In this document: positions 33,573 through 48,600 of the stretch, in pieces
Layout: the number at the start of each line of letters is the position of its first letter
Numbering within the stretch: position 1 is the stretch's first letter
Origin: Dipetalonema caudispina
Lineage: Eukaryota > Nematoda > Chromadorea > Rhabditida > Onchocercidae
Assembly (NCBI GenBank): GCA_013365325.1
Contig: JABVXV010000021.1
Coordinates: 434,001 to 498,000 of the forward strand
Reading direction: 5' to 3'
DNA length: 64,000 nt
The notes under the pieces: model-generated
What the model saw: the letters and a program-made list of their open reading frames with translations, nothing else
Database searches by the model: none
Told to the model about the DNA's origin: nothing
Made by a program: the position numbers and the translations under genes

Positions 33573-36500
33573 TTATCGACCAACAGCACCAAATGAACTG
33601 GAATGACTGTTACCATAGTGATGGACAACAGGCTGCGTACGTTGATGGCTCGTTGGAATAACTGCAAATTGGGCCATTATTGGCACGTGATCCGAGGGTA
33701 CGTGGGGATGTGGGAAACCGATTATTTTATTTGCCAGCACCCATTCCATGTTCAGCGGTCCTAACACACCCAAACGAGCTAAGGACTGCGGCGTCGAGAA
33801 GATGTAATCGATAACACCTTTAAATTCAAGCCTGAAATTCAAGCTCTTTCATTTTTCACAAATTTTTATTGTAGGTAACCAGCAACTGCGGAAAACATGC
33901 TTAAAAAAATATAACTCGAAATACAGAAGTGAAGCCTCATTTTCTTCACGGAGAATTCATCCTACTTACTTTTTTTCCTGGTGGCGACTGTTTTCTGAAT
34001 CAAAAACAACAAATAATTTTTTAAAAACGAACGTGAGCTTTGTATACATGTCTTCAAATTTAAAACCAACGTGTAATTTGTAAACGGCATTGAGTTAGGG
34101 TCCACAGCGCAGTCAAGCCTGAGTCCGTGGGTATAAACCGTCGGATCATCGGATGCACTAAAACGTGTAATACAAGGGTCCTGACGGAATTCCTTGAGAT
34201 CCGGATGCTCCCTTGAAATTGCTCCCTTCGACAAAAATTCCACAACTCCTGAGAAATTGTCCATAAAATTCTCGAAAAAAGGAAGAATGATTTTATCAAG
34301 AAACTTGTGGCCAAAAAAAAAAACTGCTTCCAAGCTTCTGTTCGTTTATATGCTACACAAAAAACATTTGCTATGAAAATATTGCAGTCGCTAAAGTAGT
34401 ATTAAACCTGATTCAGGAAGTGAATTGAGATCGCCACAAATTAGAACAGGTATCTGCTGAGGTGTTATACGACATTTTTCCGATATCTAGAAAACAAAAA
34501 ATGACGTTTTTTTTTCGGGGAAGATCGGCGAAAATCATTTTAACAACCAAATTTTGAATTCGATGTCCTCAAAAAAACACACTTCATCCAGCAAAGTATT
34601 TATCTCCTGCACCAACATCATTGACTGAATCAGTTTTACATCGCAAAATTCTGGATCCCAATGAATATGCGCGGTACTCACAACAAGTGGATTTCCAACC
34701 ACATTATCGCTTGGAGCCATAGTCATTTGTCCTGCAAATTCTTAGAGCAATAAAGGGAAATACCACTTTTTGCTGTCGGAAGAACAGTTCTTAAGGAAAT
34801 CAAAAATACGGAAAGACGTCAGACAGAGGTTGATTTTATCGCATTGGCAATTGTTTTTACCGCATATACCGTTAAAAAAAGAAAAAAAAAAACAAGAATA
34901 AACAAACGGTTGGCGTAGACATTCTCCCTGATTTTGAAAACAGCACAAAGAGCAATGTTATCCTTTGGCATAACACGATTCAAGATTTTTTCACTTGTTG
35001 GAGCTTTCCTGATAGCTACCTGAGTAAACTCAATGAGATGTTCTTTCTCCAGCTCAAATCTGTAAATATTGTTTTCCAACAGTCGAACTTTTAAGCGAAA
35101 CTTTAAATTAGCAAAGAACAGCTGCGATTAAAAACTAAAGTGAATTAGATAAAGAAAATAATGCAAAAAGACAAAGTATTTGTGCAAAGGATGATCAGTG
35201 ATTGCTTCTTCCACATTCTCTTTCTGATTTATATTAAACTGCTTATAATTACAAGGAAAACTGAAATTAAACTTGAAAATTCAGTCGATAAGAAAAATAC
35301 AATCCAACATACTTGTCATACTTCCAAAAGATCGCACAACCGTCAACAAATTTTCGTTCTTCTTCACCCATTGTTTTCGCCCGTGACTTTGGTGAAAAGA
35401 TGCCCGCATAGCCGATTTGTTCTAACTCAGGTTGAAAAAGGCAACGGAACTGTTCAGTTTCTACTTCCTAAAGTGAAAACAAACTTACTAGAATTTTCGG
35501 AATGAAGAATCATGGTAAAGGTTTAATATAAAACGAAAATGAAGGAAGAAGGTATTCTTTAGAAAAAAAAAAGTGATTTCAGATCATTACAATAATAGAA
35601 GGAACAAACACAAACATACTTGTAAGGTGATGATATCAGCTTCGTAATGTCGGATCTCCTTTAAAATTGCTGTCTTCCGATATTCCCAATTGAGAGCCCA
35701 GGATGGACAATATGAGTAGAGACTGTTCGTAGCGTATTTATCACACAGAACGTTATAGCAGAGAACAGTGAAAGTTGCTGAAGATAATGATAGATACAAG
35801 AAATACCTTTATCAAAATTGTGAAATATATTCTATATGTAAGGTTCCCGGAGTTTCAGCAAAATTTAGGTGGAGGTGCAAAGGAACATATAAATTAAACA
35901 AGAAAGCTATCAAGTGATAAAGGGTCCAGAGAGGAGAAATCGTGTTTTACTGAATAATTAGTTTAACACGGTTCGATACCGATCGGTCTTTCAGGATCCG
36001 CGTGCCTTATCATCACCCACTGGCGATCCGGAGGTATTGTCGCATTTACTGAAACACATCAGTAGTCGAAGTTTTCGAGGGAAAGTTAATCATTCAAAAA
36101 CTTTGCAACACATGAACCAAAGCATTGCGAAAGCAGAAATGTGACAAGCAAATTTTCATGTTCACGTAACCACTCAAGGTATACTTTTAATAATATTAAT
36201 CCGCAGAAGAAACTAAATTTACATCATAAATGTTAAGTAAAACAAATGTTCATGGCGTTGTTTCTCCTGTAATACTAAAATGAGCGTTTTATTCCTGCGC
36301 AGAAATGCAAAATTATGAACAACATACTTGCCAGATGATCTAACAAAAATCGAAGCAGTTTCTGAGGTCCAGCTTCATAATAAATTTTATTAATCTCGGG
36401 AGAGAGAGGATTTGATCGAAGATCTGGAAAATGAAACAAGGTAATCATATACTGCGCTTGAATATGAACAATTAGGTTACAGGATTACTAACCAAGGGTT

Positions 36501-37394
36501 TGCAAACGAAACAGTTTGCCCAGCTCGTAAGGGAGGACCCTTATTTGATTGCCATTGAGGTAAAGGTGACATAAAGAGATCATATCGCCTAGCTCGGCTG
36601 GCAGACTACGTAGTTTATTTTCAGACAAATCCAGCACCGTCAAGTTCTCCAACTTCGAAATTTCACAAGGAATTCTAAAAGAATATAAAGGTTTGCTGAG
36701 GTATGAAAACAACATACTGTTCATTCCTTGCATTATTATTTTTCAAAGTTTCAGTACTTCTGTCAGAAGTCCATCTACTTTCTCTGTTTGGATAAAAAAC
36801 AACCAAAGATTAATAACGGCAAACATTACCTCGTCAGATGGTTTCTGTACAAAAAAAGGGCGGTAAGGCATCTCATTTCCCACAAAAATGGACTTAGATT
36901 GCGACCTGCAAACAAATTTATTTTTTTCTCTTTTGATAACTGATGACGCAGACTGCAAGCGAGATGGCAATAATTACTCGAGATGAGCGATTGGTGCAGA
37001 ACCGAAAGAGAGATCAGTGTGGACTTTTAAATATTCTAGTAGTTTCGCTTGTTTAACTAGACATTGATTTTTCGGTTAAATTCATGTATCCTAAATCATT
37101 CCAGAAGTTCAAGAAAAACAAACCGCGTATCTCGAGCTCTGTCCAACGCGGTTCTTTACCCTGTGCAAGTTCTTCCTCAGTCATTATGCGATGCACCCGA
37201 AACATGCCGTTCGGCAACTTCTTTCTACCGTCCGTACTTTCCGATTTTGTTAACGGTAGGCCAGCTGAGGTGGCACATCTTTCATGTCCATGCGCATCAC
37301 CATTTGGCAGCGCAAATTCATGATGATGTGCACCCGGCACATATGGTAGGTCGTGTTCTGAAATTCCATCCAACTTTGAAAAATCTACGATCAA
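33573..37394 (-). CDS. ccr-4: CCR4-type deadenylase (CNOT6/CNOT6L orthologue)
   Basis: Catalytic subunit of the CCR4-NOT complex, which shortens mRNA poly(A) tails in the cytoplasm. Twelve exons join in phase, high to low: 37394 (or 37205)-37124, 36905-36830, 36674-36493, 36423-36328, 36048-35980, 35777-35620, 35467-35313, 35059-34908, 34731-34583, 34486-34408, 34248-34071 and 33831-33573. From the ATG at 37205 the product is 544 residues; an open frame extends about 63 codons further up without a clear start. Residues 28-113 hold leucine-rich repeats (LTVLDLSENKLRSLPAELG). The endonuclease/exonuclease/phosphatase domain follows, with all key residues: N177 in CYNVLCDKYAT, E222 in LQEVETEQ, HIHWDPE, D392 and N394 in CGDLNSLP, and D506-H507 in PHPHVPSDH. 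The enzyme should therefore be active. It is divergent from sec-24.2, and the same pair is adjacent in C. elegans. Confidence 0.95.
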
Positions 37395-40300
37395 CTTTCA
37401 GAAATTAGGTGAATGTGAGTTCCGAAAATTTAGAAACATGCATTATTAAATAACCGAAAACTTATCCCAGCAAAATACAGGACAAAATCTTGCTTAAGTC
37501 ACTCAATTTATTTGCGAAACATAATAGCTCACTGCAACATTTCATGTGGACTCATATCTCAGCATGTTTGCTGCCGTAAACTGCGATCTGCTTATTTGAT
37601 GCATTCTCTTTCTAACGATATAATTCTACTCAATGCAGCATGAGAACAATTGATAGGGAAGTGTCAAAGCATAGTAGGACATATTCTCGAAGACTTCGAA
37701 AAGCCCCCATGAGAACAATGTTTGTACAGCTGGCTAAAGCGGAGTAGTTCGAGCGACCCAAACCAACATGTTATTTAACGCAAGGTGAGACAGTAAGCCC
37801 TTTTCAGCAGATATCACTACCATGTAACAAACACACTGAGCGTGCCACTATTTGGAAATGCTCTGCAAAAAATAGTTTGACAGGGTATAACTTTGGAATG
37901 GAGTTATCACTTCGGCAGCAAACAAGCTGATCGTAGCACTTTAAAACAACACAAGGCATTCATGCAGAAGCAAGCAGTCATGACGGAAATGATTAAATTT
38001 TGTTCTTATTCGTAAATTCTTGTCCAGAAAAAAAGAACATACTGGGAAAGAACAGCATTTGTCGCCTGTACATGATAATACAACTTCAGCTTTAACAGTT
38101 TTGTAACACAGCAAGCGGTATACCGACTACTCCCTCAGTTGCTAGTCTGATGAAAATGATTAATTTAGTTTTTCAATCCACCTAAAATTTGAATTTTTGA
38201 AACCATTTAACAGAATATTGTATAATACGCTTTTATGAGGAATTTTTAACAACTCCAAAGTTGTCACTAATGGTCAATTTTCCTAGGCACAAGAAATTTA
38301 TCGAGTAATTTTCGAAAAGCGGATTCAGACGATTTTTATTTAAATTACATTTAGAATCTTCTATAAACTCTTTCACTCCTTCCTTTCCTATACCCAGTTA
38401 TTTTTTGAATAAGAGTTTTTATGCCTCAAATTTGACCGGGATACCGAACCATCAAAGAAATTTTCCGGCAGAAGTGATTTTTCTAAATTTAAGAAACTTT
38501 CCAAACTAGCCAACATAACTAAAAAAACAAGAATGCAACAATCCTATAATTTTAAACAGCCTAAGTGTGCTCAACGATATATGCCAAGGTTTTAAAGTTT
38601 CAACACTCCGCTATCTCTGAGAGCTAAAGAAGTTAGCAATTAAGCACCATTTAATATTATTTCCCCAAGCAGCATTTCACCAGAAAAAAGCGTTATCGTA
38701 TAGCAATACTGAAACTTAAATTCCTGCATTTGAAACATGGTCAAATGTTATTGCCTTCAGAAATTATTAATGAACAACTAGACTATCACCTTAAATCTAC
38801 AGTGATTTGAATTAGTATCCTTCTAATGTTATAAGAAAAGCCTTTCAGTTATTTAATTTGCGACATCGTCAGTCATAAAATACATCACCACAACAGGATT
38901 TTGTTTGGAGGTTGGTGGCATAAACAGCAAACCTATCACAAAGAACGTCATCATAAGTTTGACCTGACGATATATTTCCTATGCTCCAAATCCAAACCTT
39001 AATTTCTTAGCTTCTTGAAAAATGTAACATAGAAAGCCCAGCATAAATAACTCCATGCTATTTCAAAGAAAATAAAACTTTGAATTATAATGTCCTAAAA
39101 TGAAGTGGTAATTTTAATGGAGAAATAAAAACATTCAGCAATTCCTTAGTTCGGATTCAACCCAAACCACGACAGAAGTTACTGTACGGAGAAATTTAAG
39201 GAAGTCCCAAAGATTGTTTAGTGTAATGTATACGTGTTTGTTGTTTGCACGCTAATTTCGCAGTGAATTCAACAAATAAATTTGCGCAGCGGTGCAAAAT
39301 TCCGTCCTTTTGTATTGTGCTCGCATGCAGTATTGATATATAATCATCATTGTCAAATAAAGTCCATATTAGCCTTCGTATTATCGAAGTAACTACTAAA
39401 TACCAACAATGTCTCAAATAAGAAGTTGAAGTGTTTTAGCTGCGTAATTTCGTGTAACTTCAAAAATTTAAAAATGCCTAAGAGCTGATCTTCGGTTTGT
39501 TATTCAACTTCCTCAACCAAGTTCACAGTCACACAACAAAGTCACATCAAGCACTTCAACTACTGACTGCAAACTGCGTGCAAAATAAACGGATCGTTGA
39601 TCAAAAAAAGTCGCAGTGGAAGCATATTTTTAAGCTTTTCTTAGACTCCGCGCAAAGCAAATTTCTGAAAGTCTTTCGAACTAGAAAACAACACTGTGGA
39701 AAACGATAAGCATGCAAAAGGAGACAACATAATAGAAGCAGAATATGCACAAGGTTTGAAACGACAAAGAGGCACGTAGATATCGCGTATCATACCTAGT
39801 ACCTTTTTTTTTAACCAAAATTAAGACAAATTTCTTAAAAAATGGTGGTAACAGAATGGGTGGTTAAATTTAAAACACCATTCCAAAATTCCATTTAAGA
39901 ATCTCATCACCATTTTGACAAGAAAATAGTTAAGTTTGTGGAGGCACAACAGCAGAGATATCTTAGAAGCCTCAATCAAGGTGAGAAGACAGCTTTAGTA
40001 TAAGCTGGCAAAGATTTGACGGTCCGAACCATCACAATTGAATAAGATGTAGATACTGAATGGTACAATGATTGGTTTTCGCAAAGTCATGCACGACTCA
40101 GTTCATGATGTAACAGAAGATATCCTGAATTCGATGGCTGTCATAGCAAGTCTTTTTCGAGAGGCCATGTACAACTGTACCATGTGTGCAAGGGTCTGGT
40201 AGAATCCTAAGAAGGGCAAAACTCAATGAATGGGCATTCCTAGTACATAGCAGAAACCGACGACTTCAGGAAGTCAAGAAGATAGTCATTTCCTCAAATA

Positions 40301-42599
40301 TAATCGTCAGTGCATAGCGATGCACCTCACGGAACTGGGCGTCGTAGCTTATAATGCTGACTACTTAAATTTCAGTTTTTATAGCTGGAAGGAAACATAA
40401 AGAGAGAAACATACTCGCGCTACTGGTTGTCATCCAATACACATTAATATTGCGTAATATCCACGTCTGGACGTTTTCCAAACCTACTGGTCTAGCCGTC
40501 CTTTCTCGCCTCCTGTTTCTTCGTTGATAAACTGAAAGCTTGTCCGTCCAGAACTTTACGCCTGTAAACAGACTACAATCGTCAGTTTATTTCCAGAATT
40601 TCCTTCAAAACAGTATATTGGTTTAGTAATATTGACACTGCGATCCAGTAAGCAAAGGTAACCGAAAAAATTCCGGATGATTTTCTAAAATTTCTCTCAA
40701 GAGCTCGAATCTCTTTGAAAACACTCTCCTTAGAAACTTGCTTCCATCATAAGTTACGTCTTCTAATAGACGAATCACAGTAATCTATCTGGGAATATCC
40801 TTTGGGATAATCAATTCCTACATCTTGAAGTAAGTAATGCTAGCAAATACTTATAAGATGAATTCATTAGAGAAAGACAAATGCGCAACTATCCTCTCCC
40901 CGGCACCACTAATTCTCGGGACTAACATTTACCGATGATCTTATTAAAAACTGCCGTCTAGCCGCAAAATGCCAGGTGGGGAATTACAGACCAAATAAAA
41001 ATTAGTGAAAATAGTGGCTTCAAGTTGGGGACGTTGTCCCGGTAGGGTAAAGTAAATATCCTCGAGAGGCGGGGATGTGTAAGTATTTGCTCAGTAAAGC
41101 ATAGTTCCTGATAATGACAGATGGCGGGGTGTATACGACAGAGAAAAGCCGCTTGGTATGATGATTGCTGTGGCTTATCCATTTGTGAACTTAGTTTGCT
41201 TGTAGTTTTGTAGTTATACTTCCCATCATCGTTTAACTCTGTCTAATGTTTCTATCCTCATGAATGTAATCAAATAATTAAGCATATAACTGGTCGCAGA
41301 TAAAAATTTACCAGATGTAGAGGACATTGATAAGATGGTTTCTATAAGATTGTAGTTGTAACTTTGAACTGTTGAAGTTCCACGTTTCTTTTCACATGAG
41401 AATCATTTAGGAAAAGGTACTGTAGGGGATAAAGATAAGTAATACAAATACTAGTCATCATTTGGCGTACCACATAGATGGTTTGTTTTTAGATTATTGA
41501 TCATTCCGGTCAAAACATTTAGTTCACATTAAGCCAGTATTGCCTTCTTTTGAAGTAGATTTTCATGCATTTATGATTCCACTGATTTTTGGCTCATTAG
41601 TAGAGATTAACATGAAAAGGTGTGCTGTATGATGTCATATTTCTTTGAACACAGAACAGAAATTCTCATTTATACAAATGATTGTTCAATGGCTACATGA
41701 ACTTACGCTGGTTGCCACTTGTAGTAGTACGTAGCCACTCTAAAAACTATGAAGCATCTCATGGGAGTAGTGATGGCGGTTAATAATGTTGAGGTGAATA
41801 GTTCGCTAGTCGTGATTTACGGGAGTTCCAAAACATGCAAGATTCTGGATGAGGAGTGTTGCCAATATAACGGGAATCAGCCCTTTTTCCTACGTTCCCT
41901 CTTGCATTGTTTGTAATGAAAAATTAGTTTTATTCGTACTTTGAAACTTTCATTAGTCAAGGAATTCGATTTATTTAAATACAGCCTTTGGTCAAATACA
42001 GTTATGGCTACTAAAAACCCAATGAGAATTTATGGTATTATTTGAAGAAGAATTATATATATTAGTTCAAAATGTTAGAGGTCTTCATATTTCATTACCT
42101 TATAGTGATTATTATACAATATTGGGAGTTCTATTGTTGCAAACTGGAGGGTAAAAGTGATGAATTCCCGGTGTGATAGTCACAAGTTGAGTTGGAACTG
42201 AGTTGAATTCACTACCTAATACATTTTTGCGGGCAAAATTGTGGGTAACTTTAACTAATCTTTTACCAACATGAAGAGATACATATTTTCACAGCGGGGT
42301 CCAACACTTTGGTTTTTATACACGCAAGCAAAGAGCGGTGTGCGGTGATGGGGGCGCTCTTTTGAAGTTTGCGATGAATAAGTCTTAGCATTTGTATTTC
42401 TAGTATGCTGATAAGTTATGAAAAGGCTGGGATGTATGTTAGACGGGTAATGCCTATCCACCTATAATTTTAGAGACCACAGAACGTTTTGCATCAAGCT
42501 CGTCTACAAATTAAGTGGGACTAATTAAGGGTGTGGTGACTAGTAAAACAGCAGAAATTGACCAGTGAATTTGACAAATTGCTAGGTTTTAAGCTGCAA
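37395..42599. other. Region between divergent ccr-4 and sec-24.2
   Basis: About 5.2 kb holding the promoters of both flanking genes; no core motif stands out. The only oddity is a protein-like but interrupted frame on the plus strand at about 42021-42270. Other open frames (for example 40958-41182 minus) are short and unrecognised. Some 5' non-coding exon of ccr-4 may lie here. Confidence 0.45.
42021..42270 (+). pseudogene. Possible degenerate coding remnant
   Basis: In one plus-strand frame about 43 codons are open (including LVQNVRGLHISLPYSDYY), then four stops fall close together, then about 18 codons run to the next stop (NSLPNTFLRAKLWVTLTN). The composition looks protein-like on both sides of the stops. 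I do not recognise the family. It could be a decayed insertion, a short intron-split exon (a GTAAAA follows ACTGGAGG), or chance. Confidence 0.2.
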
Positions 42600-42608
42600 T
42601 ACTTTCAG
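42600..42608 (+). promoter_or_regulatory. Likely SL trans-splice acceptor for sec-24.2
   Basis: A strong TACTTTCAG acceptor sits 33 bases upstream of the sec-24.2 ATG with no upstream coding exon to join. That is the usual arrangement for SL1 leader addition in nematodes. Inferred from position only. Confidence 0.45.
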
Positions 42609-42641
42609 CTGCTTGTTAGCCTTACGGTTTTCCGGAAACAA

Positions 42642-45600
42642 ATGGCGGAAAATCCGCTAAATTTTGTTAATTATGGAGCGAGTAATCAAGCATTGTGGCA
42701 ACAGCAGCCTGAAGCAAATACTTCGGTAACAGCTCGCAGTAACCAGAGGTTAGTTATTTAATTAATTGGACTCAAAAGTACTTTAATTATCTGTACTGGG
42801 TTGAAGTCATCATTCCGATATGTCGGAATTCTTCACATGCTAGTATCGTTTATATTTTGCGTGTCGCGTACTCTAACTATCCTAGGAATGCTATCCTTTA
42901 ATATAAGGGAACTTATTTGATTCACCCAACTGGCCACCGTAATTTACTTGAATTCTTTGGAGCATCGATTGTGCCTTCTTACTTCACTATCCTATTCAAA
43001 TCGTAATGATGCAATTAATTCTTATATACAAGTCTTTTTGATTCAGATTTAATCAAAAGATTCCTTTATTGCAGCATCCAAAGTACGTCGTGGACGACAA
43101 AAGTGCTACCGTCGAGCAATCCTGTGTCTAGTCAAGGTTTCATTTTCATTGTTTGCAGACTTATAAGAATTTTGTTTGACTTGCAGATGAGTTAAGATTG
43201 TCCGAAATTCATTTTTTTTTGTCCGCAACTCTTTTCCATTACGTCATGTGTTCTCTTAGAAATCTGTATTTTTAGATCACTTTTGCGACAATATTGCAGT
43301 TGGAAGCAGTGTAAATGTGTTGTCATACTTACAACAACATCCGAATTCATTTCCAGTCAGTGTCCGTAAATTTTGCGAAATTTTCATCTCATAGTGACTT
43401 TTATTTCATTTCTTTTCTGTAATATTGCCGAGGAATGTGAATCGCTATAAATACCATTTGTCTCATTCGGTTCAACCATTTAGCGACTAGTGTCTCGTAT
43501 TATCCAAATAGCTAGAGATGTAATGTTTGAAGTTGGCTGGCATGTCCTTCCGCACCTGTATGAAATTTTGACTACCAAATCTTGTGTTTTAACGTCCTGT
43601 TTCGCTTTTTCTCCATTGTACTTAAATTTATTACTTTGTTTAGGACAGCGTACAGCCTTTGTTTCATGATTCAAGTGCAGCAGCATTAACTTACAACTAC
43701 GCACCATCATGTAGTGTGACGCATCATCAGGTGAACAGTACTCGGACTAACCCAACCGAGCAGAGTGATACCATTTTTCAGCCTCAGCTACTTCCTAATT
43801 TTTCAACAGCACCGTTTTCGTCCGCGATTCAACCAGTGGACACTTCTGCTCCGATATCAGCAGTTCCTCCACAGGCGTCATCTTTTTCCTGCTTATCTGA
43901 CCAACACACCAATCTGAGTTCAGTTGTTACCTACGCGCAGTATCTACCTCCAGCTTCTACTCAGCCTTTTACCAGCATGGCGTATAGGAGTAATACAAAG
44001 AATGAAATTGGTTCACATCACAACTTTCCAAATCTTGACAAACATTCTCAGTCACAACAACTGAACGATCATTATCAGATGAACGGAAATTATCCCGGTG
44101 GAATGGGCAGTTTGCAACAAGAATTTGCGCGAATGGTGATTTCTTAATGAGGATAATACTGAAAGGATTTTTGTTTTACACCAAATTTTTAAATAACGTT
44201 ATAAGCAATATAAGCAAGACCTTCTGAGTTTTTTTTTTTCTTTTTTTTTTTATTTTTTGATGTAGATGCGTAGAATGAGTTGTACAAAAGATCAAGAATT
44301 ATTATACTTACGGAGATCGGTACAGCATGACTAAATTTATTTGTTGACAGATGGAAGAAATATAGGGTCGTATGATTTATTGGTGGTAGTGTGAAAAAAT
44401 ACTCGCAAAATGTTGGCCTCATAGTAACAACTGTAAACAATTTCATTATACACAGTTAGTTCTATCATACTAATATTAGATGCCAAATAGTGTACTAAGA
44501 ATGTTTTCGTGTTTGCTCAACTAGCTCGGAAATTTCCTGATTTAATTAGGATTGCCGTAACAGTTCTTATAAGGGTTAAAAAGTAACTAATGGATTTTTT
44601 ACATATATTTGTGAGTGGAAGTTATAGAATTATGGGATGCAATCAACCAGATATGTCGATTTGATGCAGGAAAGGAATTTAATGAAATATGGGACTGATG
44701 ACGAAGAGATTGCCCTTCCATCAACAGTTTGCAATCCTGATGCCCGATGCAATCCTAGGTACAATTTTTCCGGAATGTGAAAAGTGAAGTTTCTTCCGGT
44801 ATGTAGTGGCTTTGACATTTTGTGCAATAATTTGATCAACAGGCAAATGCGAGGCTATCAAACTGTCATTATTACTTTTATGAAAAGTGTGTCTGTATCG
44901 TAATGCCTTAGCATATCGAGATTTCTGATGGTAATTTGACAAACCAACCTGGTGTTAGCTGGCCAATATATTACTGTGTTCTCTCCTTCATTCCCTTTGA
45001 TTAACCTGTCTACCTTCGATATCTCATGGTTTTTATGCACTGAGAAAGCAGAACGAATTTTAAAATAGGGAATGTGTTAGTGTTAATTCTTTTAATATAC
45101 TTTTCAGTATATTTCGTTGCACACTGAGTTCGGTACCTCAAACCCAAGAACTGTTGAAAAAATCGCGTTTGCCGTTTGGACTCACCTTGCAACCATTTAG
45201 AGATATGAAGGTTTGATTTTTTTTTTTTTTTTTTTATTATCACTAGAAGAATATATTTAATGAATGATTAAATTAAATATGGTTGTATACAGTTGCCAAA
45301 AAGCAAGCTGTCAGCAGTGATGAGGAATTTCTTGCTAAATGAGTTAGAGGCGTGGTATGGTTTTATTAGATTCCAATGTATAGAAATGAACTTGGCAGCA
45401 AATTAAAATTACTATTGATGGGGAAATTATCGTTAATGTAAAAAATTTTGTGACACGCGTTTGAGCAATATCCATGAGCATTATACCTCTTGTCAGAAGC
45501 AATGCGGTAAAATATCATTATAAGTAAAATTTCCTTCAATTTTGCAGAATCTGAACATCATCCAAACATCATCTATTGTACGATGTCGGTATTGTCGTAC

Positions 45601-48600
45601 TTACATTAATCCTTATATTTACCTGCCGGATTCTCGCCACTGGAAGTGCAATATTTGCTATCGTGTTAATGACTGTGAGTTTATTATTTCTTGTCAAACT
45701 ATTGATAACTATACAGACTTTGGATTATTTCCAATGCAGTTTTCTTGATAAAAGCGATTGAAATCATTTCAGTACCGGATGATTTTAATTGGGATCCTGC
45801 CACAAAATCATTTAGTGAACCAACTCATCGTCCAGAAATTAAGAACGCAACAGTCGAATTTATTGCTCCCTCTGAATATATGGTAATGAAATGTTCTGTC
45901 CATTAAATTCTGTTCTAATTTGATCTACTGAAACAATTTTTTAATTCTATTGCTATCAGACTTTCATTGGCCTCAAAGGCTTAGGGCTTTTCATTACAGT
46001 TGCGTCCGCCACAACCGGCAGTTTATGTGTTTGTAATGGATATCAGTCAAAATGCAGTTGAGACAGGTTAATCGTTTCCATAATTTTAAGCTTCTTAAGA
46101 GTTAGGCAAATTATATGTATTTTTAACTCAAGACTATAAACAAACTTTAGTAGGACGAGACAAGTTAGTATTATTTGCGGTCAGCCGATTGCCGAATCGT
46201 CGAACTGTTGATATTTCATCGAAGATTTTCGAAGAGATTGCGATAAAATGTTTGTCATTCAGGTTATCTTTATACTTTCACTGAACAGCTTTTGATTGCT
46301 TTGGAACAACTACCTGGTGACGAGCGTACTATGCTTGGTTTTATTGGTGTAGATTCAGCCGTTCACTTCTTTCAATTCCGAGGAAAATCACGTCCGCAGC
46401 AGCTCATAGTTGAAGAATATAGTGGTAAGTAAAATTTTTCAAAAAACAGTTTCAATGCAAATTTGTTTGAAATCTGGGTTGCGTTCTAATTTTTTATGAA
46501 TGCATTGTTTCTGATTGCTTCAACAGTTATTTTTCTGAGGTTATGATCAGCGTACACACATACGTATATGGCATGGCTAGGACCTGAATTACTATGAATA
46601 TTAACACTTCTGAATCATGTTAGGTATCAGCACGTATTTATATAGAAGAATATTGTGACAGACATCAACTGCTTTAATGAATGCTGCCTAGCGTTGACAT
46701 AAAAGAGTTTTGTTCATCAGTTTCGAATGCATTACTTTCTGTTTTTTGATTTTTGATCAGTTCGAGCTATATCGTCCACTGTTTGCCCTCGAGTGCTGTG
46801 TTTTCTTTTTTTTTTAGATATTTTCCTTCCAGTCAATTGTGGATTATTGGTAAATCTTCGCAAAAATGTTGATGTGAGTTTCCATATTTCTGATGTTAAA
46901 CTCCTATCATTCAAGTAGCATCTTCAGCTTAAGTTGCGAGTTCTTGCAGGTGATACGTTTATTTATACAAAATTTGCCTGCTCTCTATGAATCAAATTCT
47001 TCAACTTCATGCTGCTTGGGTGCAGCATTAACTGCAGCACATGAACTTATTGTTAGTTTTTGCTCATTATTTGAAGTTCTTAAATTTTTATTCTTAAGTC
47101 TGCAATTTGTGATTTACTTTTTAACAGAGGAACTTTGAACTCATTACTGCACTGCTTTCATGGTTCTCCTGCTTATTCATTTTCTTCGTTTAGACTCAAC
47201 TGTTTAGGCTGATATCGGTGGAAGAATTACCGTGTTGTTGACAGTGATTCCTGATTTGGGGCCGGGAGCACTCAGAAATCGGGAGGATTCAAATCAGCGG
47301 GCATCTTCTGTTGGTTTCCTTGATTTTTTGTCGTGTAGACATCAGTTTTTTGTACTTTTGGACTACATTTCTTTCAAATAATATCCTATCCTTGTTTTGA
47401 ATTCGTTACAGGAAGTGCCAAATTTGTGTCCTTCGAATGATTATTATAAGCGTTTAGCGCTTGAATGTACTGGGCATCAAATTGCTGTTGATTTATTTTT
47501 AATGAATAGGCGATACTCTGATTTGTCAACCTTAGGCAAGTTTTATGCTGTTGCTTTTCTCGCAGAAAGAAATAAAACTTTATAAAGTTCATGAATTCAT
47601 TGATTACTTATCGTTAGCCATCAATTTTTTAAGTTTTGGACTATATTACTTTCAAATAGTATCCTAATCGTAATATGTGCCTTCCATTGTCGACGGAAGA
47701 TGGTATTCTTCAAAATCTAACCGAACGCTAAGTACTGGAGAAAAATTTTTGTTCGAGCGTCGGACAGAACATTGGAAGATTAGCACTAGAAAGTAAAACT
47801 TGTGTAAGCATAGTTTCATTTACTAATTTCTGATGGATTGCTGTTTTTGTTGAGGTGCAATTCTGCTTTTCAAGCCACTTTCTATTGCCATTATCACTGG
47901 GCATATTTTCAGCTGATATGTCGAAGTTTAGCACCGGGTCTGTCTTTCACTTCCCAAATTATCATATAAATCATGATCAGGTACAGGTCAAAAGATTCCA
48001 AAAGCAGTTAAATCGATATTTGGTTCGCAAAATTGGATTCGAAGCAGTGTTAAGGATTCGGTGTACAAAAGGTCCCTTTTTTTCGGAAAATCAATGCTTT
48101 TTATGATTTTTTTAGATTTTTTTAAAACTTTAAATGTTTGTAGGCTTGTCTTTGCATACATTCTATGGGAATTTTTTTGTCCGCTCGACAGATCTTTTGG
48201 CAATGGCTAATGTAAATCCGGATTCTGCAATTGCTGTACAAGTACAAATGGAAGAGAACCTTATTGGTATTAATACGGCATGCTTCCAAGCTGCTGTTTT
48301 GTACACATCAAGCCGAGGTGAATTATTCAAGCATCTAGCCACTGATTTATCTTCATTCTTAGGATCACTATTATTGTCGATGTGATATCGGATTATTTAT
48401 GGAACAGTTCCTTCATCAATAACGTATTTATTCGGACAGAGTCGAAATTGTTGAATTAATGTTTGTAAAATAAATTATTTTTAGTTTTAAGGTCCTTTCT
48501 CGTTCTCGTTAATTTTTCTTTCATTCTTTCGTGCCGTATTTTTTAGGTGATAGACGAATACGAATTCATACACTTTGTTTACCGGTGACGAAAGATTTGT

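Noticed and set aside
35965..35990. B-box-like GGTTCGATACC suggesting a tRNA
   Set aside because: The T stem does not pair, and the sequence is the donor end of ccr-4 exon 5 on the other strand.
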